Source of the DNA: Thelephora terrestris
Lineage: Eukaryota; Basidiomycota; Agaricomycetes; Thelephorales; Thelephoraceae
Reading direction: 5' to 3'
Length of the DNA: 64,000 nucleotides
Assembly: GCA_015956445.1 (NCBI GenBank)
Contig: WIUZ02000005.1
Span: forward strand, 930,001 to 994,000
Part shown: in pieces, positions 1-11,388 of the stretch
Layout: each line of letters opens with the position of its first letter
How positions within the stretch are numbered: the stretch's first letter is position 1
Position numbers and translations under genes: made by a program
The notes under the pieces: generated by a model
What the model saw: the letters and a program-made list of their open reading frames with translations, nothing else
What the model was told of the DNA's origin: nothing
Database searches by the model: none

Positions 1-143
1 TGTCTGTACTCTTTCGCTTTGCTTAGAATACCGAGTCAAACCTTCCCACCACGGTATCCGACCAAGTGTTGAGTTGTTCCGCTGCTGCCACATCGGCCAC
101 ACCCGCCGCGGCTGTCGTCTGCTTTGAGCCTTGCCCGATTTCG

Positions 144-3100
144 ATGGTTGGCCATTACGCAAATGACCCACCTCCGCGCGAAGTTGAGGACATATCCGAG
201 ATCCAGTGAGCACAGAACTCCCCTTCAAAGTCTATTATCTACCTAACACGAAGACACAGAAACTACGAAGACTTCACAACGATAGGTTAATTCTTTGCTC
301 AGACGATGTCATCACGTACCGCGAAACTGAACCATCCGCGTCGTGCGTTTGACAGACTGGATACAAGACTCTATCATCGAGAGGAACAGGCGAATACGTC
401 TCAATAACACTGTGTATTCCGCACGTAATGGCCCGAACGGTCGGATAACGCTCCGCTGGCTGTGGGCCCAAATACGAAAGATCGCGGTGGCTGGGGAGAG
501 CTGGTTCGTCGTCAGCCTCGTTGGTACGCTCGCCGTGCTCCAACCCCGCGTTCTCGAAATTGACAAGGCGGTGGACTACGGATAGGCATTTGCATTGGGG
601 TAAACGCGGCTCTTATATCGATCATAACCGAGTGGCTTTCCGACCTCAAGATGGGGTACTGCTACGACGGGTGGTGGCTTAATCAGCAGTTCTGTTGTTG
701 GGAAATCGACACAGAAGATGATGCTTGTGAATCTTGGCATGAATGGAGCGACTTCACCCCAGCGAGGTGGATATTATATGTCATCGTTGCTGTACGTTCC
801 GTCTCCATCGATGAGAAATATTCGACTGACGTCTTTCCGGCTGTAGGGTTCGTTCGCATTTACTGCAGCCCACCTTGTTCGGTCCTTGGCGAAATATGCC
901 GCAGGGTCAGGGATATCCGAGATCAAGTGCATCTTGGCTGGGTTCGTAATGAAGGGGTACCTCGGGGCTTGGACGTTTGTGATAAAAAGCCTGACTTTGG
1001 TGGGGTGGTCTCTCAGATTGCCCCTGGACGCGTTTAATGACTTTATTAGCCTTTGGTCATAGCTTCCGGGTTGTCGGTCGGCAAAGAAGGGCCATCTGTG
1101 CACGTTGCGTGCTGTATAGGGAGTCTTGTGGCTGGGCTGTTCACACGGTTTTCACACAGCCAAGGTATATCGTGTCCTCTTGGCTTTGAACCAACTGTTG
1201 TTCATTTGTGCTACTAGGGAAAATGCGTGAGATTGTGACCGCAGCCAGTGCGGCTGGTGTTGCCGTCGCTTTCGGTTCTCCGATCGGGGGAGTACTGTTC
1301 TCGATAGAAGTAAGCGCTCCCATCCACCCTCACGCCGGATATCACCGAACACGCATAGGAAATGAGCAATAACTTCAGCATCAAGACCCTCTGGAGGAGT
1401 TTCTTCTGTGCCCTTGTAGCGACGGTGACGCTTTCTGTACGTTCATTCCCGGCACCTTAATGGCATGCACCCGAGTTATACCGGGCTTCCAGATCATGAA
1501 TCCCTTTCGGACCGGGAAGTTGGTATTGTTCCAGGTTACCTACGACCGTGATTGGCATTTCTTCGAGATTATCTTTTTCATAATTCTCGGAATCTTCGGC
1601 GTGAGTTAACTCTGTCATTCTTCGAACCGCTCATCAACGTCGATCACAGGGTCTATATGGAGCCATCGTTGTGAAATTCAACCTGCAAGTTGCCGCTTTC
1701 CGTCGTAGGCACCTCGCAAACCACGGAGTGTCGGAGGCGGTAACCCTGGCTGTTATCACGGCTATGGTCGGATACTTCAATCGGTTTCTGAGAATCGATA
1801 TGACCGAGAGTATGTCGATATTGTTCAGAGAGTGTGATAACAACGGGGATTACGACAACCTCTGTCAGTAAGTCGTTCGCATCTTCCGACCCTCACGTAG
1901 GTGATGATGGTTATGGGTTAGGACCTCGGCCCAATGGACTATGGTTAATTCCCTGTTCTTGGCGACCGTCATACGTACTATGCTCGTTATCGTCTCGTAT
2001 GGGGCGAAGGTTCCGGCCGGTATCTTCGTCCCGTCAATGGCGATCGGGGCATACTTTGGGCGACTCGTTGGGATCATCGTGAAGGCGATCTACAAGTAAT
2101 TTCCCACCCTCCTCCTGATATTGTCAGACCTTTGACGACGTCTACTTCACAGGGACCACGAACATTCCGGTATGTTTGCAGTTTGTCAGCCGGACGTGCC
2201 GTGCATCACACCCGGGACCTATGCATTTCTGGGCGCTGCTGCCGCTCTCAGGTAAAACAGGGGTTCACACACACACGGCAGAGAAACTGAAGAATCTACA
2301 GTGGGGTTATGAGAATCACCGTGACTGTGGTGGTCATCATGTTTGAACTCACAGGGGCTCTGACGTATATCCTTCCGACTATGGTAAGGGAACCATGTTA
2401 CCGATGGCTATCGCAAGTCCAACCGCTTTGATAGATCGTCGTTCTTGTCACGAAGGCTGTCGGTGACTTCCTGGGTACGAATGGAATCGCTGAGGAGATA
2501 ATCAAGTTCAACGGCTACCCGTTTCTGGAGAAAGAGGACCACGCGTTCAACGTCCCAGGTCTGCTTCTTTCTCCGCTTCTAATCGGTTGTTCTGCTGAAA
2601 TGTGTCTATTCACCTAGTCGCAAGAGTGATGAAGCGAGACTTACATACCCTTCCTGTTTCTGGGACGATTCAAGATGTGGAAGCGCTGCTGAACAGCACG
2701 GTAGTGAAAGGGTTCCCCATCGTCAAGAATGACGCTCACCAGACGTTGGTGGGGTACATCGGGCGAAGAGAGGTGCGATATGTGATTGGTATGTTGTTTG
2801 GCAGCTTTCTCTGAGGGCGACGAGTTGATGGGTCCATCAGAAAGGGCAAGCAAGGTGCAGCATGTCCGGCAGGATGTGATGTGCTCGTTCGCTGCCGAGG
2901 ATCCCCATGCCGAAGAGGATGTACCGTCTCTCAGTACACCTGGGATTCGCTCCGCAGGACCGATGGTCGCTATCGAGGATGAACTTTCGGCAGAAGTCGT
3001 GGAATCGACGTCGACCCGCGATGTCATCAAGTTCTGGCCTTGGGTCCAACAGGTGATGTCAACCCAGACGTTCAGGATAGGAGGGGTCGTATTGACACAA

Positions 3101-3485
3101 CCCGGGACCAACTAGACTCCACTAACGGTCTCTCCGCAACTGCCGTTGGAGATTGCGATGCAACTCTTCAAACGTATGGGGTCAGTGATCCCGTCATGTA
3201 CACGAGTCGCTCGTCGAGTTTCGCAGGACTGATGTGATGATTCTCCTTAATAGTCCGCGTGTGATCTTGGTTGAAGATCATGGAACGCTGGTCGGATTAC
3301 TGACCGTAAAAGACGTGCTCAAGTTTACTCATCTGCACGAACGACACGAGAGACGGGGTACGTCGTGGAACGATGGGCGGATCCAGGGTCACGAAGTGGA
3401 AGGAATCCTGGGCGATATCTGGATCTGGGCTGGCTCCGTCTTAGATAGGGTACGGGGTTTTTTTAGCCGACGAAGATCGGGGTAA
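144..3485 (+). CDS. GEF1: ClC-family chloride channel / Cl-/H+ exchanger (Gef1 type)
   Basis: Voltage-gated ClC protein of intracellular membranes (Golgi, endosome or vacuole in yeast Gef1). Reading across about a dozen short introns gives the fungal N-terminal block YEDFTTIDWIQDS, joined across an intron at 287-355. Next come [12 protein letters not shown], the selectivity motif GSGISEIK (about 910-930), GKEGPSVHV (about 1085-1105), [27 protein letters not shown] (about 2000-2035) and two C-terminal CBS domains (about 2600-2790 and 3130-3330). Both key glutamates of exchanger-type ClCs are visible: the gating Glu of GKEGP and the internal proton Glu of SIEEM, whose two Glu codons are split by an intron. 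I chose ATG 144 because it is the first in-frame ATG of the leading exon, which ends at 205; an earlier start beyond the left edge cannot be excluded. All conserved blocks are intact. Confidence 0.95.
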
Positions 3486-4198
3486 TAGATGAGTTTATTT
3501 CTGTCTTAATGTATCCGTGCAGCAATACCAGACACTTGAGGGCATCTGTGAGAGGGTTCCAGCACTGTGGCGGACAGTTTGACCGCCCGTGCCTGAGCTA
3601 TGGTACGGGCCCGGCCGCGGGTGAGATTGCTGACAGGGCGTTGTCTGTAAACAGGTAGCTCACTGATTATCAAAGACGTACGGGATCGACTGCCACCACA
3701 ACTCCTGAGTGTCCCAGTCTGGGATGGTGCGGCTCTCGTTTACCCATCGCGGTAGGACTGCACCCAGCGCTTGGAGAGCACAAAGGACACGATTCCGTTT
3801 GATGTAGAGGTGAGAAGCTCTCGCTTATGCACCTCTTTCCTCGGAAGGAGCCAAAAAAATACGACAATCACGGAAACTTAGTTCCGGGCTGCGTCTTTTT
3901 TCGTTTTTCTCTCTCTTCCCGACATACAGTCACGCCTCGGAGGAGAGCGGGACTAGGGCAACTTGCCGCAAAACCACCAGGACGAATTGTCTCTGTGTGG
4001 TGCCCGCGGCGTTTTTGCTCTTGCGGGTTGGTTAAAGTTCCCCGGCCCCCCGCTTCTATTCGACCTTAGGTCCGAAGTCGAGATTTCTCTCGGTTTCAGC
4101 ACGGATTGCTCTGTTGCCGACAAGCGGGGCGAGCCGGTCAACTGGGCCACCTCGACCTTCCCTCTATCCGGCGACACACTAAACCTCCCTCCCCCTTC
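3486..4198. other. Intergenic stretch, no gene seen
   Basis: Region between the ClC stop codon and the next gene. Open frames here are short, overlap on both strands and show no conserved motif. It presumably holds the ClC terminator and the promoter of the orphan at 4199. A CT-rich stretch near 4145-4198 (with runs such as cctccctccccc) leads into that start codon. Confidence 0.5.
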
Positions 4199-5465
4199 AT
4201 GCACATGAACGGAGCCGCATCTCCAGGGCCCGACACCCATCCGGGGTCGCGACAGATGGCCATGACTTCCCCCGCTCACCGATGCTCCCGTACGCGATCT
4301 CAAATCACCACGCTCGATATCGATCTCACGAACGCCCTCTGCGTCGCACCCGCCCCTCATTCATGGAGAGATGCAGAAGAAAGGGTGCTTTCTGAGTTCG
4401 GTGACAGCTCCTCGACTCCAACCCCGGTCGATGCGAACGGTCCGCCACCGCACAAAGGTTATTTCGTGGGCGATCTCAAGTACGTATCGGAGAGGTTTGG
4501 AAAATGCTTCTTTCGGTTTATTCTATGATCGCTCTATACATTCATAACAAAGCACTGCCGCGAGTCGCCTTGAGGATGTTTTGGCGTGTCTCTCATACGC
4601 GCAGTGCCGGACTTCAATGAAATCCATGCGTTGGTGATGGATGAAAATAGAAAGGGTCAGGACAGAGTATTCCTTAACGCCCCCGTGCTCAACGCGCGCC
4701 GCGCGTGCCGCGTGTGGACAACGTTGGCGGCCCCTATGTACGTTACGTTGCGAAGGGGACACCTCACTAACCTGAGACACCTTTTGCCCCGCCCATTCGT
4801 GTAGCGCCTCCAACGACTCTTTGTCGTCCGCGATTTCCAACTCCACCTCGAACGAAGACCAGCGCCTGCCCTCCATGTCGAGTCAGAGATCGCCCTCTCC
4901 CGAAGTTTTCGGAACAGTGCCCGTACATTGCGTGCGTGTAATCGAGCCTGAGAGCCAGAGGTGAGCGCTGAGCACCTGTCCATTTGTCTTTTTCCCCTCC
5001 TCCCCTCGCCAAGACCACGTCACCTCCTGTCATCTCCCGCCGTCGAACTCTCCTCCCATGATCATTCGTTAGCTCCTTTCGGCTTCTTGGACCCGTTGAT
5101 CGTATTGTGGGCAGGTATATTGATGCGGTGAAATGTTTAGAAACTCTGGCGAATCATTTTACGCCTACTTCATCGAAGATGGTGACGCGGTATACGACGC
5201 TCCAGAAGAGATGCCGGTACCCATACCGAGACCGACGATAGTCGACCGAGGCAGGTTCAGGGAAGTGGTGGACAGTCAGAATCTCGACAACGTTTATCAT
5301 GCCATGGGTCCCGGCGAAACCTCTTCGACGTCAGACCAGGACCCACCATCACCAGTAGCGGGCAAACGACATTCGGAAGATAAGCGCAGAAGGAGGCTCA
5401 GTCAGGTCATTGTCGACGCCTCCAAACGCTCCAAACGACGCATGACTAGCTGTACGATACAGTGA
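4199..5465 (+). CDS. Hypothetical protein, four-exon orphan
   Basis: I do not recognise this protein. A consistent model starts at ATG 4199 and reads MHMNGAASPGP to GYFVGDLK. A GTACGT donor follows near 4480 and the next exon reads TAASRLEDVLACLSYAQC. A longer intron ends near 4803, and the third exon reads ASNDSLSSAISNSTSNEDQ to RVIEPESQ. It then joins at an AG near 5139 to NSGESFYAYFIEDGDAVYD, ending in a basic tail (KRHSEDKRRRRLSQVIV) and TGA at 5463-5465. The product is about 280 residues, Ser/Pro-rich and acidic with a basic C-terminus that could be a nuclear signal (inference). No domain, signal peptide or membrane segment is seen. The splice model is supported by frame only; antisense frames at 4523-5033 are taken as shadows. 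Confidence 0.45.
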
Positions 5466-5902
5466 TTCTTTTTCTGGTTTATATCCCTATCCCTCGGACT
5501 TTTATTCACCGTGTATTTCTTGTTCTTGATTTAAAGCTTCTCCACTCCCTAACGTTTATGAAGAATGACCACATACCTCATGATCATGATCCTTCACATA
5601 CTCTCTACATGTACATGTATATTCTTACCTTTGACACTTCTTCAGGGTTGCCCAGGGTGAAACGCCCTAAATTCCGATTATTTCGAATTGTTCTCACAGT
5701 AAGCGGTGGGTACATACATGCATGAAAACAGGTATTAACATAGACAATCTATCGAGTATGGAAACAGGCATGATGCAGGCAGCACGAGATGGGAGCAAAA
5801 AAAATGTAAGGCATCACCCCAAGATCAGCGACGTGAGAAGGAAAGGGGGGTCTGAGGGTAAAGAATGTTCGGAGGTGAAGTCAGCGTATCGGCTTGGGCG
5901 CC

Positions 5903-7449
5903 TTAAATGCCTTGTCCGCCTTTACGACGGAAGACCCAAAGTTCCTTCTTGGCACCCGCCCGGAAACTGAAATGTTTCTTAGGTAGGGGGATGGAAGCGT
6001 TCAAACTCCATCCCTTCTTCCCTATGTAGTCCAAGATCCAGGCCGAAAAAATGTGCAGGTCCACCCTCGGAACTAGATCGCGCCGATGAGCACAAATCTC
6101 ATCCTCACGTGGATGCGGGAGGACGTACCTTTAGGAGCCTTCCCACGTATGTCTAGTATAAGTAGCCCCTTTTCAGGCTGCCTAACCGACGCAACTTGAT
6201 ATGGGAAATATGGGTTAATATCCACAGCGAGGTTCCTAGCGATTGGATCTGGCGGTTCAAGAAACGTGAACTTCCGTCGATTGCCGGAAATCGAGAGGAT
6301 GAAGAAGTGGTTCGGCTGTAGGGGATGAACCTCTGGGGAGCGGGAAAAGACCATAGACCGGAGCGGGAACTGAGAACAACGCATCAGTAAATCCCTTGTC
6401 GTTTGAGATCACGATCGCTACTAAGCGTTACGATCGAGGCAGCTCAAAATTAAATCTACGAACCCGTCTGCTGTTCGTCGAGGTCGTGTAAGCGAAGCCC
6501 TATAGTATAGTGCGGATTAGAGATTCGAAGCAATATGGCGTTCATAACTTCGTCTGGCTATCGGACTTACAAGCTCAGCGAGCGCGAAGAATAAATTGCA
6601 TATGATCCGCCCTGCCCTGCGCTCCGAGGGTAAGTTAACGCCCGCTCAGACAAGGTCGAAAAGCTAACGTGAGCCCAGAGAAATGCGTAGGGCTTGCAGT
6701 CCAAGGTGATCCATTAAACCTGACCGACCACTTGTATCCTTTTCTCTCCTGTAAATGAATACCAATAGCTTATCAGACAGGGTGATGATCAGTGCTGAGG
6801 TCGGCGTACCATCACCTCATGACCCTCTGGCCACATCTGCACTATCGCTTCAGATAACCTAATCGAGTCGTTTTCGAAAAGATTTGCTACGTGGATTTCG
6901 TTGTCGTTCTTGAAGGAGAGGAATATGTGATCTGCATGTTGATATGTAAGCCATAGAGATATTTATGCCAGTGCTAGGATCAAGGTTACCTGGAATAAAC
7001 CGGGTCTTTGAGTTCGTTCTCTGCCTCGAAATGGATCTGTCCGCCCTTCTGCTGGAATTGGAAGAATTCCTGTGTTGACCTGCCGTTAAGGTCTGTTCCG
7101 AATTCCTCCCTCTCGAATCCTCCCGCGCCCTTGTAGGCTTAGAACGGCGCCGTGTGACCTGGGCCTGAGCGTTGACGGGTATGCCGTTTTCCGTACGAGG
7201 AGCTGTCGTCGTGTAGCCATTTTTCAATGCACTCTTGGATGGGAATGGTTCGTTCGTGGTGTTGGTGTATCGCGAGACATGCTTCGGTCGAGGGAGAGGA
7301 GTCGCAAGTTGACCACCATTGAAAGCTGGGAAGGGTACCTGCTGATTTGGGGATACCTGACCGGCATGAAAGTCTGGGGTGTACACCGGTTGGTTGTATA
7401 CAGGCTGGGTGTACTGCGCGTAATTGTAGGGGTGCTGATAGTTTGGCAT
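5903..7449 (-). CDS. Uncharacterised basidiomycete two-block protein (paralogue A)
   Basis: Multi-exon gene, ATG at 7449, stop TAA at 5903-5905, roughly 400 residues. The first about 150 residues are low-complexity and Tyr/Pro/Ser/Arg-rich (MPNYQHPYNYAQYTQPVYNQ onward). Then come HIFLSFKNDNEIHVANLFE, a short intron, KGYKWSVRFNGSPWTAS, RRAGRIICNLFFALAEL, GFAYTTSTNS, then HFFILSISGNRRKFTFLEPP and a last exon VDLHIFSAWILDYIGKKGWS with KKELWVFRR. I recall this order (xFLSF, W-V-F-PW, GYxYxT, FFxLxF, ELWxF) from many unnamed mushroom proteins; I know no function and no domain name. The gene on the far side of MPC1 has the same order, so the two are paralogues. The small frame at 6073-6384 is an internal exon, not a separate gene. 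Confidence 0.7.
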
Positions 7450-7819
7450 GGCGTTTAAAGGCCTGGGTGGGAGTCCTGAGGGAGTTTTATAGTCCCGCCA
7501 ACAAGGGCGTCAGCGATGGAGCATAGCATCGGCCTAATCTTTGGTATACTGACGGATATCTGATCTGAGTCGAGAGAAATACGCGAGAGGGTAGTCACTG
7601 TCGGCAGATAGCCAGACGGCGCACGAAAAGAGAAGGCGCGCTTGCCGGTGGCAGCCTGGAACAGCGGAGAGAACCGCGGTGGAAGTGACTGCTAGGAGTG
7701 GCTGGTGGGACGGGGGAGAGTATCCGAAGTCACGTGCAAGGCATCTACACCCACTCTGGCCAAGTCATTATTGGGCCCGCTCGACACCGGACTCGCTCGT
7801 TCGACCACAAGAAACAAAT

Positions 7820-8459
7820 ATGGCTTCCACCTTCACCGCCTGGCTGCGCTCACCGGCCGCAAGAGAATACTTCTTCAGTTAGGAGGCATTTTCCTGTGCC
7901 CCGTCACGGCTTGTACTCACCCGCTGGCTTTCTCGTGCGCTCAGGCACTCATTTTTGGGGTCCAGTATGTCCGCACCCCGAATCAGGCCATTTCGACCGG
8001 TTCACTGACCACTGAGGGTTTTCGAAAAGGTCGCCAACTGGGGATTACCTCTTGCTGCCCTGGCAGACTTGAAGAAGGATGAGGAGGTCATTTCCGGAAC
8101 CATGACCACCGCCCTTACCTGTTACTCGTGGGTTTTCGGAATCGTTCGGCCCTCCGGCTGTTACTCATTATTATTTTTGTTTTTACTCATGCAGGTTGGT
8201 GTTCATGCGTTTCGGTTAGTTTCCGTCCCATGCCTTCCTTTCATCGTGTCCGTTTTCTGACCGGATACAAATTCCTACAGCGTGGAGAGTACAACCTCGG
8301 AATTACCTATTGTTCGCCTGCCACACGACCAACGCAGTCGCTCAATCCGTACAGGGTGCTCGGTTTCTGAACTACTGGAACTTTGGAGGAAAGGAGAGGA
8401 AGGATCAAGAGCAGCCAAAGGCTGCTGGCGCCTTGCCGGATACCACCCAGACCGTCTAG
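7820..8459 (+). CDS. MPC1: Mitochondrial pyruvate carrier subunit 1
   Basis: Inner-membrane carrier subunit that imports pyruvate into mitochondria as a heterodimer with MPC2/MPC3. The model has five exons: 7820-7877, 7945-7964, 8030-8127, 8195-8214 and 8281-8459, giving 124 residues, the normal family length. It reads [18 protein letters not shown], then [62 protein letters not shown] and [21 protein letters not shown], SGxMT-LxxYS and VQPRNxLLFACHxTN are the MPC1 hallmarks. Two exons are only 20 nt long. The gene lies between two divergent or tandem members of an unrelated family; its start is about 370 bp from the start of the minus-strand gene, so they probably share a promoter region. 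Confidence 0.93.
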
Positions 8460-8555
8460 CTATTTACTTAGCGTAATTTGAAACGATGATGGAATTGGAG
8501 TGATGACCGACTGCTAGAATCCTCATGGTGTCCTCCCTTTCACTTACCCTTAACC

Positions 8556-11388
8556 ATGAACCAGGATTTTACGCCCAGGAAGGAGTTTCTGAGGCAGCCG
8601 TCCCAGCCGTTAAACTCGTTTGCCCTTCTCACCTTCTCATCATCTTCTCTCGTCAGGCTTTACTCCTTCCCACCACCAGTCGTAACAACCCTCAGACGAG
8701 TTCTACAACATCGCAATGCAGTTTCTACCTATAGGGAAGATGCACCAAACGGCTACTGCGAATTTTCCCTCGGTGGAAAGCCCTGGTCGAACGCCAAGTC
8801 TGTCAGGAGCGAGAGATTGGTCGTGAACATCCTCGCTGTCGTTCTCCACCACGGCTACAGCCTTGTGTCCCCTCTGGATTATGGTAGAGAGACAGATGAC
8901 CGCCTCGCGTTGGCGTTTTCAAAAACACTCGCGCCGATACCGCGTTCGTCGGGCTCACTTTCCAATCAGACATCCTCCCCCTCCCCCTTTCGTACGTTCA
9001 GTTCACAGTCTCCGGGACCAATTTCCCCTTCACATACAGGCCTCTACGTGGTCCCGTTCGCCGTTTCCTTTGCCTCGGCGACCATTATGCGGGTAATTTT
9101 ACCGCCTCGTGACTCCACACCTGCTATCCTACAGGCAGTTCGAGGGTCATGGCCTAGGGGTGTCATTTCAGAGAAGAAGGTCGGCGACTCCGCGTACGAA
9201 TTCAAGTTGCGCGGCTATCGTTGTATGTCTCTCGGCGCGTCTGTCCGTCGTTTATCACCTTCTAAAGTCGCACAATTCTGTTTGATCAGGGTTTCAAGAA
9301 GATACATTCGCAGTTGATTCCCTTCGACATATCCTGAACCTGCTTGAATCTCTTGATTCCCATGCATTTACCCTACTCGCTTCCCTCACCCTCTCTAGAC
9401 ATTCACGAGTCAAGGATCTCTGGATATTCACGGGATCATCTGATGAACCACAAGAAGACATCAAGGCAATCGGCGATACTGCGCTTTTGGACACTCCACC
9501 TACTAGCCCTTCGGACCCAGGTAGCCGCTTTATGCACACAAAGGCCGCCACGACGACAATGCCTGGAGCCAACTCGCGCCTGGCCAATCACGCCAGGTCT
9601 GCTTCCGAGGGAACACGTCAATCGTTATCGCCTGGACGTCTTCGCGAGTCACAGTTCGATCCGGGTTTTCCATGGAAGAGAGGCTCTCCACGAATGCGAT
9701 TACCGTCTCCCATCCGGTCCCCAGATCTAGAGCGAATAGAACTCGCGAGTTTCATATCTGGCTCGGATAACATGACGGGCGTCGGAGCGGGTACTGCCGT
9801 TTTAGCTCAGAAACCGGATATTTATCCTACGTTCGCCGGGTTCCCGATTTCCGACCCACTCACGCCTTCGACCGACCAGACAGTACAAGTCGGGAGTCGC
9901 TTGAGCACGCGCCCCCGGGTCCCACCTCTAATCTCCCCTCCGAACAACCCTCTTGTTTCTCCACCACCGGGGCCGATCCTACCACCACTTAGACGCGCTT
10001 TCTCAGAGGATTCCTACATTGCGGATCGTCCGTATTCTGATGGCGCTCAATACCTTGATGTTTCCCCACCCAACCCATTCCCAGCTGCTGTCTCTACTCC
10101 ATCCTCTTCGAAGCATGCAACACCACCGATTGATCAACCCCAGACACCCTCTCCTCCTTCATCGCCATCCCCTCCACCTGTCCCGGATTTCAATTACCGG
10201 ATGACTACTGCGTCAGGACACACAGGTCACACCGTCAGCGCTTTGCTGGGACCTAACGCTTTCGGGGTCCGCTCCGATGGAGCAAGCGACACTGCCACTG
10301 GCTTCAGGGATTCCGCTTACACGACAGGGACTAGCACCAACGAGTGGAAGAATGAGGTTCCGATCAGGTGGACTCATTCATCACATTCACGGAGGGATTC
10401 GTCGAAGGGCCATGAATCGGCCAACAATCACCTCCTGCCTGGTGCATGGGATCCCATACCTCTCGAGGAGAAGGAAGAAGATGTAGAGGCTGGGTTTAGC
10501 GACTCTGGCCATGACTTCCCTATCCCATCGTACCGGAGACAAAGGACTCCGGAGAGGCACAACGCCGATTCTCCTAGGTCCCCCGAGATCATTGAGCAGG
10601 AAGACATGGGACGACTCGGCAGTGTCGGAGTCGTCGGTGTTTATGGTGACTATGAGCCCACAGAAAGGAAGGAGAGGAAGCCAAGCAAGACGATTCCACC
10701 CCAGGAAGGACGTCCTTTGCGGATTTCGGAATCGTCCGTTACCAGAGTGCCACCGAACAAACTGAAGAGGCTAAGTGAGGGATGGGTTATGGTAAATGTT
10801 CAAAATCCCCGCCGGCGACCACCCAGCCCGGAGGAGCCAGTTCCAGTGCCCACCAGGAGGCAGGACGTCAGCTCCCGATCTCGCGCACAGAGGATGCATC
10901 GAGGGAGGAGCTATTCCGACCCTCAACTCCGCCAGACTGCAGAGCAGAGCGAACGGGGCCAGCACGTTCGCCCGCGGCCAAGTCAGAGCCAGAAAAATCT
11001 CAGTTCTAAAGACGGTGCACGGAAACCTGGCGGAGACCGGGATAGGGGTGGACACAGGGACAAGGACAACGATAGGGTCGGGAACGGGAACGGTCACCAC
11101 CGTCCTACGCCGCGACGTACCTCTGGCTCTAACCTCCCGCAGAATGCGTCGCGGGGGACAACCTCTCATGCGGCAAAGGCCATCGCGATGATCGACGCTG
11201 CAGGATCGAAGGAGAAGGGCTACAGGGATAATGACGACCACAACTACGCAACGTACCCTGGTATCGGGCAGAACTCTACTTCGCCGGGACAAAGGACTCT
11301 TAAGAAACTCCTCAATAGAGGGGAAACCGTGGAAAAGTCAGAGAGGAAGTCGAGCAAGAAGACAAAAAAGCACACATCATCCAGGTGA
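8556..11388 (+). CDS. Uncharacterised basidiomycete two-block protein with long disordered tail (paralogue B)
   Basis: About 920 residues. The N-terminal third repeats the block order of the minus-strand paralogue at 5903-7449: NSFALLTFSSSSLVRLYSF, YCEFSLGGKPWSNAKS, RLVVNILAVVLHHGYSLVS, PFAVSFASATIMRVILPP, SAYEFKLRGY, then across an intron (about 9210-9288) FQEDTFAVDSLRHILNLLES and RVKDLWIFTG. The rest (from about 9480) is one exon of more than 600 codons that is Pro/Ser/Thr/Arg-rich and looks intrinsically disordered, ending in a Lys/Arg/Ser tail (SERKSSKKTKKHTSSR). I chose ATG 8556 because it opens the frame holding the first conserved block; ATG 8525 is in another frame. Its start is about 100 bp after the MPC1 stop on the same strand. 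Function unknown; the gene shape is well supported. Confidence 0.75.

Noticed and set aside
274-543. 89-codon minus-strand frame over the ClC 5' exons
   Set aside because: The plus strand here carries conserved ClC exons and introns; the minus frame has no motif and is an antisense shadow.
10771-11292. 173-codon minus-strand frame within the long exon of paralogue B
   Set aside because: Antisense to a 633-codon plus frame that continues a recognised domain.
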